Assembly: GCF_000230715.2 (NCBI RefSeq)
Contig: NC_019792.1
Span: forward strand, 2,418,001 to 2,482,000
Reading direction: 5' to 3'
DNA: 64,000 nt
DNA from: Natronobacterium gregoryi SP2
Lineage (GTDB): Archaea > Halobacteriota > Halobacteria > Halobacteriales > Natrialbaceae
A program made the translations under genes and the position numbers. Shown piece after piece: positions 45,086 to 54,066 of this stretch (its first letter is position 1; each line of letters starts with the position of its first letter). The notes under the pieces are model-generated. The model was not told the origin of the DNA, made no database searches, and saw nothing but the letters and a program-made list of their open reading frames with translations.

Positions 45086-46806
45086 CTACGTCTGTCGATA
45101 CCGGTAGACGAATGCGGCAGCAAGTGCCAGCAGCCCGATTCCGCCGAACAGCAGTGGCATAGTCGTTCCAGCGGTCTCCGACGTTGCACCGGCGAAATCG
45201 AGTTCCGGGACGCCGTTGAGAGGCCCCACGTACCACAACAGCAGGTACGTCAGTTCGAACAGTCGTCTCGTCCCGGTCCAGCACCCCATCGCCTGTGCAA
45301 GTGATGGAACGAACAGGACGGCTCCGACGAGAACGGCCGCGCCGCTCGCTCCTGTCTCGAGGAGCAGTAGCCAGAGAGCGACGCCGAAAAACGCCGTCGC
45401 GACAATCGCGCCGGCCATCCATTCTGCGGCGAGTTGTCCGTAGGGATGCTTCGACGAGACGATAAACGGCGTCACCCCGTGTCGGGTTGGCCGGGACCCC
45501 ATCGACGACCAGAGGAACACCGGCCAGATTGCTGCGGCGACGACGACGCCGAAACTGGCCGCCAAACTGGAGAGACCGGCGACACAGATCGCGAGCGCCC
45601 CGGCGTACCACCACCAGGGGTGGCCACGGACCAGCAGCCGTAGCTCCTGCAAAACGAGCCGTCCCATTCCTCCGGCAGTTCGGTCCGATACGGGTGTCAG
45701 AGACGCATCTTCGACGTTTCGGCTGTCGGGCGTCTGGCTCATCGTCGAACGAATCGAGAGAAGGACCCGGCGCAGTCTGCGACCGATCCCGTCTCCGTCC
45801 GTCGCTCGACTGCGATCGAACCGTTCGTACGGGACGGTCGCAAGCACCGCGAATCCGATCCCCAAGAGGAGCAACCCGAAGCGGTTCACGTAGAACCAGA
45901 GCGGCAGCCAGTCGCCACCCCAGTGGAACCGGACGATCTCGGCGCTTGCGCTACCGGCCCCGAAGTTCGCGACGCCCAGCCCCTCGTACTCCGGGGCGAC
46001 CGAGTATAGCGCCTCTGCAGTCAGTTCGGCCGAAACGAACATCCCGACAGTATCGGTCAGCTGGAGCCAGACAGGGATTTCGTCGGGAGCGTAGTCGCCC
46101 GTCGTAGCGGCGACCGCCAATGCCATCGCTGCCACGAAGAAGTAGACGACGTTCCCGATCGTCCCGTCGAGCCAATCCGTCGACTGATACGGTTTCCTGT
46201 AAGTCATTTTCGGCACAACCGCGACCCGGGCGGCGGTTGCGCCGGTAAATCGTTACAGTAATCCGTATGAAACAGGAGCGTGACACCAGCGACGAGACAC
46301 CCAACTGGGAGCCCGAGCAGAAATACCGCCCCGAGAATCCAGACAGGATCTGTCGTTCCTGTCCCGTGAACGTGGTGGTTGATGACCGCCGCGACTCCGA
46401 GCGTTCCGAGCACGACGGCGACGTATCCGACGTGACTAACCCACTTTCCGACGAGGACCGTCCGAGTGGCGACGCCCGTGCTCGCGGCGAGTCGATCGAC
46501 GTCGTGTGTTCGGTCGCGCTCGAGCGAGCCCGCGAGAAGGTAGTACCCGAGGACAAGCAGGACCGACGCACCCGTCATTCCGGCGGTGAGCCCGATGTAC
46601 GCCAATGTCGGCTCGCCGGTGTACTGGACCGTCTCCCCGTTGCTCGAGTCTAGGTAGAATAGCTCGACGGTGCCGACGTTGACCAGATAGCCGAGAGACG
46701 CGATTACGGCCAGGACGACGAGCACCTGTCGAGACCGGAGTCGCTGGTAGAAATCCGCCCGCGCGACGTGGAAGACGCGACGCACCCTCACTCGCTCGGT
46801 GTCCAT
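45086..46806 (-). pseudogene. ABC-2 type permease gene split by a palindromic element
   Basis: The N-terminal part runs from ATG 46806 (MDTERVRVRRVFHVARADFY) to TLLF at 46269, with four or five membrane helices. The C-terminal part resumes at 46186 as QSTDWLDGTIGNVVYFF and ends FVYRYRQT at 45086. Between them sits element P. Removing 83 bp joins GVTLLF directly to QSTDWLDG and leaves 1638 bp, an exact 546 codons. The restored 545-residue protein would be the membrane half of an exporter fed by the adjacent ATPase. Each half alone is unlikely to work. Confidence 0.85.
46187..46268 (+). repeat. Palindromic element P inserted in the ABC permease gene
   Basis: 82 bp: ATACGGTTTCCTGTAA pairs with TTACAGTAATCCGTAT; inner arms GGCACAACCGC and GCGGTTGCGCC. 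One G on each side (46186, 46269) is the only possible target duplication. This copy proves that the family can insert into genes. Confidence 0.88.
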
Positions 46807-46902
46807 ACTACACTCCTCCCCGGCGGTCGATTCGATGGAGGTAGGCGTCCTCGAGCGTCGGTGTGACCGACTTCGCGTCGGGATCTGGTCGTTCATCGGC
46901 GA

Positions 46903-47697
46903 TCACTCTGACACTGACGCTGTCGGCCCGCTGGACCGTACTCGAGACCTGATACTGGTCTCTGACCGCCTCTCGAGGTCGGCACGCGAAACGAGATACT
47001 CGTAGACGCTTCCCGCGGTCGCTTCGACGAGTGACTCGGGACCTGTATGTGTCACCAGTTCGCCGTCCTCGAGGAGGGCGACGCTGTTCGCCGTCGCCTC
47101 GATGTCCGGAACGATGTGTGTCGAGAGCAAGACGATGCGATCGCTCGCGATGGAGGAAAGGACGTTCCGGAAGCGGACTCGTTTCTCCGGATCGAGACCG
47201 ACCGTCGGTTCGTCGACGATCAGCAGGCTCGGATCGTTCACCAGTGCCTGTGCGATGCCCACTCGCTGGCGCATCCCGCCGGAAAACGTCTGTATCTTTT
47301 CGTCACGGACGTGTTCGAGGTTCGTCAGTGCGAGCAGCTCGTCGATCCTGGCGTCAGCAGTCTCACGGTCCAGGCCACGCAGTGCAGCCACGTACTCGAG
47401 AAATTCCGTGGCGGTAAGATCCGGATAGACGCCGAAACTCTGGGGGAGATATCCCAGTTCGTCGCGGACGGCCGAGGGCGTTTCGACGACGTCGGTCCCG
47501 TTCCAGTAGACGGTCCCGGTCGTCGGTTTCAGAACCGTCGTGACGATTTGCATCAGCGTCGACTTGCCGGCACCGTTCGGGCCGAGTAGGCCGTGTATTC
47601 CCTCCCCAAACTCGAGGTCGATTCCTCGAACACCCTAGACATCCGTTGCGTATCGTTTGCCGAGGTTCTCGAACCGCAACTGCATCGATACTGTCAT
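46903..47697 (-). pseudogene. ABC transporter ATPase gene with an in-frame amber codon
   Basis: Translation from ATG 47697 gives MTVSMQLRFENLGKRYATDV and then TAG (47635-47637, codon 21). The same frame continues GVRGIDLEFGEGIHGLLG and LGPNGAGKSTL (Walker A), TFSGGMRQRVGIAQAL (signature) and LLIVDEPTVGLDP (Walker B), to the stop at 46903. A TGG to TAG change would explain the stop, since aromatic residues are common there. Reinitiation downstream would lose the Walker A lysine. Together with the split permease, this makes the whole exporter inactive. Confidence 0.82.
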
Positions 47698-47719
47698 TGG
47701 AAATTAGTTGGAATATGTA

Positions 47720-47727
47720 CATATAAA
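47720..47727 (-). promoter_or_regulatory. TATA box of the decayed ABC operon
   Basis: The minus strand reads TATTTATATG, centred about 26 bp before the ATG at 47697. Transcripts would be leaderless, as is usual in haloarchaea, which supports 47697 over the internal ATG at 47685. Confidence 0.55.
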
Positions 47728-47843
47728 TACGTTCGCCCTCTCGTGTTCTGCAGTGGCAAGTAGTCCCGTAGCCTCGCTGTCGGCGGACGCGTCATCGTCG
47801 CGGCCGACGTATTTGTGGCCGAAGAAACACCGTGAGGTGTCGG

Positions 47844-48662
47844 TTAGGACAACTGCTTCGATACCCACTCGAGGTTCGTCGCGAGCACGGCGAGTGCGAG
47901 CGCGACGAGCGAAAACAGGATGAGAAACGTCGAGACGACGCTGACCATCGGGTCGAGTGCCTGTCGGATCTCCGTCCAGGCCAACACCGGAATGGTTTCG
48001 GTGCTGCCCGTCGAGAGGAAAAGCGCCATCACGAACTCCTGAAGACTGATGATAAAGGCGAGCAAGGCACCGACGAAGACGCCTTGTTTGACGTTCGGCA
48101 AGACGACGTGGACGAACGCCTGGACCGGTCCCGCCCCGAGGTCGTAGGCGGCGTCTAGCTGTTGCCAGTCGAATCGGCTGAACACCGACCGCATCACGAA
48201 GTAGACCAGCGGCGTCGCCCACAGCGTGTGTGCGAGAACGAGCGTCGCATACGAGTCGCGAAGCCCGAGCTCACTGAAGTACATCAACAGCGTGATCCCC
48301 AGGATCACTGGCGGGATCAACAGGGGAAGCAACACCAGCGGGCCGACGATCGTCCCGAGCGTGCTCTCCTCGTCGAACTCCTGGCCGAACGCGGCCAGGA
48401 CGCCGAGGACGGTCGCGAACAACGCCGTCCCGACGCCGACTATAATGCTGTTCTCGAACGCTGTGAGCCAGCCAATGCTGTCGAAGAACTCACTGTACCA
48501 GACGAGCGAGTAGCTCTCCGGCGGGAACGCGAGTCGGCCGGACGCCGCAAACGACGTCACGACGACGACCAGCAACGGGAGCAGTAGCAGCGCGAACAAC
48601 GCGGCGTAACCGACGCGGAACGCGGCGGTCTCGAGTGTTTCCCTATGCAAGGTCGAACTCAC
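47844..48662 (-). CDS. ABC importer permease, PotC type
   Basis: 272 residues with six membrane helices. The EAA loop that contacts the ATPase is AAYDLGAGPVQAFVHVVLPNVKQG (about 168-191). This belongs to the spermidine/putrescine/iron class (PotC/CysW-like). It is the last gene of a four-gene operon in the order binding protein, ATPase, permease 1, permease 2, and its start overlaps the PotB-like gene by 20 bp. The substrate could be a polyamine or another small organic solute; sequence alone does not decide. Confidence 0.85.
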   Translation of the reverse strand: MSSTLHRETLETAAFRVGYAALFALLLLPLLVVVVTSFAASGRLAFPPESYSLVWYSEFFDSIGWLTAFENSIIVGVGTALFATVLGVLAAFGQEFDEESTLGTIVGPLVLLPLLIPPVILGITLLMYFSELGLRDSYATLVLAHTLWATPLVYFVMRSVFSRFDWQQLDAAYDLGAGPVQAFVHVVLPNVKQGVFVGALLAFIISLQEFVMALFLSTGSTETIPVLAWTEIRQALDPMVSVVSTFLILFSLVALALAVLATNLEWVSKQLS

Positions 48663-49560
48663 CTCCGAAGCGGTTGAGAACTGCGAAAATCACAGCGACA
48701 CCGACGAGCATCAACAGGAGCATAACGACCGACAGCGCGGCTGCAAGCGAGTAGTCCATGTAACCAAGCATCAGTTCCTCGGCGTGGACCGCGAACGTGA
48801 TGTCGTGTGAGAGGAGATCGGGAGCCGCGTAGGCGCCGACGCTCCAGGCGAACGAGATCACAGCGCCGACGATGATCCCCGGCATCGCCTGTGGCAACAC
48901 GACTTCGACGAACGACCGCGGCCTGCTCGCTCCGAGATCGCGTGCGGCCTCGACGATCCCCCAGTCCATCGTCGACAACACGCTGTAGATTGCCAACACT
49001 GCGTACGGAAGGACGATGTACAGTTGCCCGGCGACGGCTCCGACAGTCGCGGGGACGAACTGGACCGGCTCCGAGAGAACACCCAACGACAGAAGCGCGT
49101 CGTTGAGCGTTCCGGTCGGCGCTAACAGTGGATTGAACGCGTAGGTCCGGATGACCAGCGTCGTCAGAAGCGGCATGACGACCGACAGCAACAGCAACGA
49201 CTTGACGAGGCCACGCGAGCGCCAGATGGCGTACGCGTAGAACAGCCCGATGACGACCGAGAGGATCGTCACGATCACGCCGAGCTGGAACGACTCGACG
49301 ATGACACTCAACAGCAGGCCGTCGGTGAAGACTTCAACGTAGCTCTCGAGCGACCAGGTCCCTTCGGCGTAGACGTGGTCGGTCGACGACGCCGTGACGC
49401 TGATCCGAAGCAGGATGACAAACGGGACGACGAAAACCAGCAGTTCGAACGCGAGCAGCGGTGCCATCAACAACAGCGCGCGGGTCGAACTCGAGAGTGT
49501 CGACAGGTCCGGCACGGTGGCACCGATCGAATCCGGGAGTGCTGTGTTCGTGTCCGTCAT
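48643..49560 (-). CDS. ABC importer permease, PotB type
   Basis: 305 residues from ATG 49560 (MTDTNTALPDSIGATVPDL); the frame is open further upstream, but this start lies 2 nt after the ATPase stop, as expected in a tight operon. Six membrane helices; EAA loop AARDLGASRPRSFVEVVLPQAMPG. PotB/CysU-like; pairs with the PotC-like permease to form the transmembrane pore. The long periplasm-side loop after helix 1 (about 60-85) is typical. Confidence 0.85.
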   Translation of the reverse strand: MTDTNTALPDSIGATVPDLSTLSSSTRALLLMAPLLAFELLVFVVPFVILLRISVTASSTDHVYAEGTWSLESYVEVFTDGLLLSVIVESFQLGVIVTILSVVIGLFYAYAIWRSRGLVKSLLLLSVVMPLLTTLVIRTYAFNPLLAPTGTLNDALLSLGVLSEPVQFVPATVGAVAGQLYIVLPYAVLAIYSVLSTMDWGIVEAARDLGASRPRSFVEVVLPQAMPGIIVGAVISFAWSVGAYAAPDLLSHDITFAVHAEELMLGYMDYSLAAALSVVMLLLMLVGVAVIFAVLNRFGGEFDLA

Positions 49561-49562
49561 CG

Positions 49563-50690
49563 CTACAGGGGTATGCGCGTTCCGTCGGTGCGAAACGCGA
49601 GGACGTCGCTGCCGTTCCACTCGATACGGATCTCGTCGCCGACGGCCAGCGACTCCTCGGTCGTGTCGGTGCGTTCGACGAAGATCGACGTGTCGCCGGC
49701 CGAGACGGAGTACCGGACAGTCGAGCCACGGTAGAGGACGTTGTCGATCGTCCCGACGACGGCGTTTGCCGCGGCACCGTCGGCCAGTACCTGTCGCTGG
49801 CTGTCGTCAGCGGTCGGTCGCTCGATCGAGAAGATTTCGGGTCGCAGCGACAGCGTCAGCTCCGTCCCCTCATCCAGGTCGTGGGCGGTGTCGGCTGGAA
49901 TCGTGATCTCGCTGTCGAATTTCGTCTCGACGGCGACGCTGTCGGGTCCGACCGATCCCACCGTCCCGTCGACGAAGTTCGTGTCGCCGAGAAACCCTTC
50001 GATGAAGCGGTTCCTGGGGTTCTCGTAGATCTCGTCGGGGTCGCCGACCTGGATCAACTGTCCTTCGTTCATGATTCCGATGCGGTCGGCAAGCGTGAAC
50101 GCCTCGTCCTGGTCGTGAGTGACGTGGACGAACGTCTCTTCTAGGTCCTCGTGGATCTCACGGAGTTCGATCTGCATGTCCTCCCGGAGTCGCTTGTCGA
50201 GGTTCGACAGCGGCTCGTCGAGCAACAGTACGTCGGGGTTGACGGCCAGCGAGCGGGCCAGTGCAACCCGCTGTTTCTGTCCGCCGCTCAGGTTCGTCGG
50301 ATCGTCGTCACCGTAGCCACCCATCTGGACACGCTCGAGCATCTCTTCGGCGCGTTCCGTGCGTTCTTCTCTCGATACGCCGCGCATCTTCAGTCCGAAC
50401 GCGACGTTCTCGCGCACCGTCTTGTGTGGAAACAGCGCCCAGTCCTGGAACACGGTGGACGTGTTTCGGTCGTAGGCCGGCTGGTCGGTGACGTCCTCGT
50501 CGTCGATCCGGATCGATCCGGCGGTCGGCGTCTCGAGGCCGGCGATCATCCGCAGCGTCGTCGACTTCCCGCTGCCGCTGGGCCCGAGCAGGCACAGCAG
50601 TTCGCCGTCCGCTATTTCGACCGAGACGTCTTCGACCGCGGTCGTCTCGCCGTACTGTTTCTCGAGTCCCTGCAACGTAATTTCGGACAT
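49563..50690 (-). CDS. ABC importer ATPase, PotA type
   Basis: 375 residues. Walker A is LLGPSGSGKSTTLRMIAG (about 34-50), the Q loop TVFQDWALFPHKTV, the signature NLSGGQKQRVALARSL, and Walker B VLLLDEPLSNLD. HVTHDQDEAF holds the switch histidine. After residue 240 a TOBE domain follows (DTNFVDGTVGSVG onward), as in the PotA/FbpC/CysA group. It drives uptake through the two permeases encoded next in the operon. 18 bp separate it from the binding protein gene. Confidence 0.9.
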   Translation of the reverse strand: MSEITLQGLEKQYGETTAVEDVSVEIADGELLCLLGPSGSGKSTTLRMIAGLETPTAGSIRIDDEDVTDQPAYDRNTSTVFQDWALFPHKTVRENVAFGLKMRGVSREERTERAEEMLERVQMGGYGDDDPTNLSGGQKQRVALARSLAVNPDVLLLDEPLSNLDKRLREDMQIELREIHEDLEETFVHVTHDQDEAFTLADRIGIMNEGQLIQVGDPDEIYENPRNRFIEGFLGDTNFVDGTVGSVGPDSVAVETKFDSEITIPADTAHDLDEGTELTLSLRPEIFSIERPTADDSQRQVLADGAAANAVVGTIDNVLYRGSTVRYSVSAGDTSIFVERTDTTEESLAVGDEIRIEWNGSDVLAFRTDGTRIPL

Positions 50691-50708
50691 TGGTCTGGTT
50701 CAGTAACG

Positions 50709-51848
50709 TTAGGACTGCTGTTGCATTCGCGAGAACTCGTCGGCGAGGTCGTCGCTGTGCTCGGCGAGTTCGCTCCAGTTGGGGAACGCGATGTCGCGTG
50801 CCTCTTCGTCGGTCGTCGGGAGGTCGCCCTCGAGCTCGGCGGGGTAGTCGATGTTCTCGTTACTGAACATCATCGGATGGCTTTCAGCCCACTCGGACTG
50901 AACCTCGGCGTCGAGCAGGAAGTCGATGAACTCCTCTGCCTCGTCGTGCATGTCGGTGCCGCGAACGATACACCAGTTGTTGATCCACCCAGTCGTCTGT
51001 TCGGGCAGCGTGTGGCTGAGGCCCTCGTAGTCGTCGATGTCGAAAGCGGTCTGGTCGTAGTACCACTGGGCGACGTCGATGACGCCGTTTTCGAACGCCT
51101 GCCAGATATCTTCGCCGGTGGATGCCCACTCTTCGATGCCCCAGTCTTCGATCCGGTCGAGGACATCGCCGTGGAGTGTCTCGTCGTACATCTCCTCGGC
51201 TGTCTCTTCTTCGCTCATTCCGATCGCGGCCGCGTACATCGGATACCACCAGAAGCCGGTGTCGATCCCGACGCCTTCGCTGTTAGCGACGGTCTCGGCG
51301 GAGAGATCGGCCCACGTCTCGGGGTCGACGTCCGCGTCGTCGCGGTGGATGATAGTACAGGGTGCGCCGTCGACGGGCATCCCGTACTCGGGATCGCGGA
51401 TCTCCGTGAAGAAATCCATGATCTCGTCGGCGTTCGAGATGTTGTCGACGTCGATCGGCTCGAACAGGTCGTCCTGGCGGCCGTAGTAGTAGAAATTCCC
51501 CTCGGCGACGGTGACGTCGAACGGCGGATCGTCCGCCGGTGCGTTCCGAATACTCTCGAGAATGCCGTCCCAACCACGTTCGAGTTCGATATCGATGTCG
51601 CGTTCTGCTTCCCACTGCGAAACGAGGCCGTCCTCGAACCGATCAGCGTAGTTACCGCTCCAGACCATCACCCGCAGTCGGTCCGTCGCGTCGTCGTCGC
51701 CCGCGAGGGTCTCCGCACAGCCCGCGAACGCGCTGACGGAGCCGACGGCCGTCGTTGCTAACAGCCGTCGACGGGAGGTCGCAGAACGGTCGTTCGACTC
51801 AGCGCCTGTCTTGCTCGTCTCTGCATCCCGGTAGGGGTCTGCAGCCAT
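50709..51848 (-). CDS. Extracellular solute-binding lipoprotein, PotD type
   Basis: 379 residues. The N-terminus SRRRLLATTAVGSVSAFAGC combines a Tat signal with a lipobox, so the mature protein is anchored outside the membrane at about Cys45. The mature part matches the type 2 periplasmic binding fold (VMVWSGNYADRFEDGLVSQW, WFNNWCIV-like GWINNWCIVRGT), similar to PotD/PotF polyamine binders. First gene of the operon. Its ATG at 51848 is preceded by AT-rich DNA (51880-51910) that may be the promoter. Confidence 0.87.
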   Translation of the reverse strand: MAADPYRDAETSKTGAESNDRSATSRRRLLATTAVGSVSAFAGCAETLAGDDDATDRLRVMVWSGNYADRFEDGLVSQWEAERDIDIELERGWDGILESIRNAPADDPPFDVTVAEGNFYYYGRQDDLFEPIDVDNISNADEIMDFFTEIRDPEYGMPVDGAPCTIIHRDDADVDPETWADLSAETVANSEGVGIDTGFWWYPMYAAAIGMSEEETAEEMYDETLHGDVLDRIEDWGIEEWASTGEDIWQAFENGVIDVAQWYYDQTAFDIDDYEGLSHTLPEQTTGWINNWCIVRGTDMHDEAEEFIDFLLDAEVQSEWAESHPMMFSNENIDYPAELEGDLPTTDEEARDIAFPNWSELAEHSDDLADEFSRMQQQS

Positions 51849-52234
51849 CGTGCCCCGGTTCTACCCCGACACTTGCATAAAACGGTTGTGAATCTTCACA
51901 GACATTTCTACAGACCGATACGTACGTGTGGCGTGGCCGTGTGCGTCTGACACGGCCGGTGAAGTCAAAAACAGTGCACACGCTTATCGTGTCACCACGT
52001 GACGCCGGCAGCCGCTTTCGGCGCTCGAGTCGGGAACTTCTTCGCGGTTCTGGACATGCCTGCAGGCTGTGGGCGTGCCCGCACTCGTGGCTGGTTCGAG
52101 CCGATCGCCGAATGAGGACGCGACCGGCGGTCACGAGCGAACGGTGAGCGACGCGGGCCAGGTCCCTACTCATGAGACGACGCGGCCGTCTCCACGGCGC
52201 GGAGTTCGTTGCCGACTCCCGAATGCAATCGGCG
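51849..52234. other. Spacer upstream of the Pot-type operon
   Basis: Holds the promoter region of the transporter operon (AT-rich at about 51880-51910) and, nearer 52234, the end of the convergently placed endonuclease III gene. No additional gene is supported. Confidence 0.4.
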
Positions 52235-53047
52235 TCACTCGAGCGTCTCGGCAGGATCGACGACGTCCTCCGTCGCGGGGTAGACACCGACCTGGTCGCA
52301 GCGGTCGCCCAGCGGGCAGGCGTCGGGGTCTTCGAGGCAGGCCGGCTTGCGCGCCGTGCAGTACTCCCGGCCGAACTGGATCGTCGCGGTGTGGCCGAAC
52401 CCACACTTTTTCGCCGGGACGACTTCCTCGAGCACCGTTCGCACTTCCTCGTGGTCGGCGTCGGGCGAGGCGATCCCGAGTCGGCGATAGATCCGGTGGA
52501 CGTGCGTGTCGACGGGGAAGACGCCAGTTCGCCCGCCGGCGAACAGCAACACGCAGTCGGCGGTCTTGGGACCGACGCCGCGGACCTCGAGTAGCGTCTC
52601 GCGGACGGTTTCGGGTGCTTTCTCCGTGACGAACTCGTCGAAGGCCGTTGCGGAGCCAAACTCCGAGACGACCCACTCGGCGGTCGTGATGAGAACCCTC
52701 GACTTCTGGTTGTAGAGGCCGGCCGAACTGATCGTCTCCGCGAGTGTCGACTGTTCGGCAGCGGCGAGTGTGTCAGCAAGATCGGCGTCTGTCGTGTCGT
52801 AGCGCTCGATCAACGCGTCGTGGGCTGGCTGGCTGGCCTTGTCGCTGGTGTTCTGGCTCAGGATCGTTCGGACGAGGCAGGTGAAGGCATCTCGACCGCC
52901 GTAGCGTTTCTGCCAGTACAGTTCCCCGAGGCGATCGACGACGTGTTCGGCGCGGGTGTCGGCAGTCGCCGGATCGAACTCCGCGGCGACGCCACCGCCC
53001 GCTTGGCCGCCGCTTACGTTGACCGCTGGCTCCGGGTCCTCGGTCAT
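52235..53047 (-). CDS. nth: Endonuclease III family DNA glycosylase
   Basis: 270 residues. The helix-hairpin-helix GPD motif reads LLEVRGVGPKTADCVLLFAGG, with the catalytic Lys, followed by FPVDTHVHRIYRRLG with the catalytic Asp. The C-terminal 4Fe-4S cluster is CTARKPACLEDPDACPLGDRC. It removes oxidised pyrimidines and nicks the abasic site in base-excision repair. The first 25 residues are a non-conserved acidic extension. Start ATG 53047. Confidence 0.93.
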   Translation of the reverse strand: MTEDPEPAVNVSGGQAGGGVAAEFDPATADTRAEHVVDRLGELYWQKRYGGRDAFTCLVRTILSQNTSDKASQPAHDALIERYDTTDADLADTLAAAEQSTLAETISSAGLYNQKSRVLITTAEWVVSEFGSATAFDEFVTEKAPETVRETLLEVRGVGPKTADCVLLFAGGRTGVFPVDTHVHRIYRRLGIASPDADHEEVRTVLEEVVPAKKCGFGHTATIQFGREYCTARKPACLEDPDACPLGDRCDQVGVYPATEDVVDPAETLE

Positions 53048-53128
53048 ATCGGAACCACAGGCTCGTAGCGTATTGGTCTTGTTCCTGTGCAGCGTCGAGA
53101 CGAAGACGGTGGAAGCGAAAGCCCAGGC

Positions 53129-53314
53129 TTACCGACGACGACGCGTCGGGTCCTCGACTTTACAGGCGAACTTCTCGTCACAGTCCGGGCAGACTGCGGA
53201 CCGATCGTAGCCGTCGTTGACGGAGCCGATCCGTCCTCTCGTTCTGAGGACCTTTCTATCGACGTCGATCGAGACTTTCTCCGAACAGTGAGGACAGATG
53301 ACTTTCTGTTTCAT
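53129..53314 (-). CDS. Small double CxxC zinc-ribbon protein
   Basis: 61 residues: VICPHCSEKVSIDV and SAVCPDCDEKFACKV form one zinc ribbon. The C-terminus DPTRRRR is basic. Small zinc-finger proteins of this size are abundant in haloarchaea and several affect growth or motility, but I cannot name the role of this one. Start ATG 53314, with AT-rich DNA (53330-53352) just upstream that can serve as a promoter of a nearly leaderless transcript. Confidence 0.75.
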   Translation of the reverse strand: MKQKVICPHCSEKVSIDVDRKVLRTRGRIGSVNDGYDRSAVCPDCDEKFACKVEDPTRRRR

Positions 53315-53419
53315 ACGAGGGTGTATCTACTATCGAACAATTATCTTTACGGTCTCTGTGGGGGCCCCAGCCGCTCTATGGCTGTGAACGGTAAGTGTCG
53401 GCGGTGATTCCCGATCGTG

Positions 53420-53839
53420 TCACTCGACGCGGAACGTCACCGTCACCTCGGCACCCTCGGTGAGCGCACCGACGAGGTCGCGGTCGAACCCCTCGGCGGC
53501 GAAGTCGGCCTCGAGTAGCATCGTCCGATCGTCGACGTACTCGCTCGTCCGCCCGACGGCGCTGCGTTCGTTCGTGAACTCGAGGGCGGGGTCGCCACGC
53601 CCCGTCACGGAGTCGACGTGGCCGGCGGTCTCGAGTTCGACCGTGATCGTCGCGTCGGCGTTCTGGCAGGCCGCGACGAAGTCGGGATCGAAGTCGGCGG
53701 GGGCTCGATCGGCCTCGATTGCGAGGATGCAATCTCCTGCGGGAGTCAGGTAGTCGTCAGTCGTCACCTCGAACGTACTCGCGTGTTCGGCCCGAACGTT
53801 CTCGTGGCCGCGAGCGTGGATCACTTCCTCGCGTTCCAT
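53420..53839 (-). CDS. DUF371 family protein
   Basis: 139 residues from ATG 53839 (MEREEVIHARGHENVRAEH). The opening HARGHENV and TTDDYLTPAGDCILAI are characteristic of DUF371, an archaeal family of unknown biochemical function with a predicted beta-rich fold. The frame is open further upstream, but those codons overlap palindromic element 7 and are not protein-like. The C-terminal strand VTVTFRVE ends at the TGA. No partner gene is evident. Confidence 0.82.
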   Translation of the reverse strand: MEREEVIHARGHENVRAEHASTFEVTTDDYLTPAGDCILAIEADRAPADFDPDFVAACQNADATITVELETAGHVDSVTGRGDPALEFTNERSAVGRTSEYVDDRTMLLEADFAAEGFDRDLVGALTEGAEVTVTFRVE

Positions 53840-53979
53840 CGTATGCCGAGAGTTGGTCCGGATTCGGAAAACGGGATCGAACCGGTATCGGTAGCGGTTA
53901 CGTTCGGTCCGGTGATCGGGTGGGGAGACGACTCCAGCAGACGGTTGCGGCGCGACGATGGTTGTGCGAACCGTCTCAT

Positions 53980-54052
53980 CCGGCTTGCTGTCCGTCATTG
54001 CCGCGCAACCGCGATCCGAGTTGTCCCGGTACGTCGGTACAGCAGTCCGTCT
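53980..54052 (+). repeat. Palindromic element P, copy 7
   Basis: CCGGCTTGCTGTCCGTCATT at the left and TACAGCAGTCCGTCTCGG at the right; the outer flanks GTCTCATCC and GGATGAGAC extend the palindrome to 53973-54062. It ends 5-15 bp after the stop of the phosphatase-superfamily gene. Confidence 0.75.
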
Positions 54053-54066
54053 CGGATGAGACGAGC

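Noticed and set aside
50151-51761. A 536-codon plus-strand frame opposite the Pot-type ATPase and binding protein genes
   Set aside because: It runs antisense through two well-supported genes and its sequence has no domain features.
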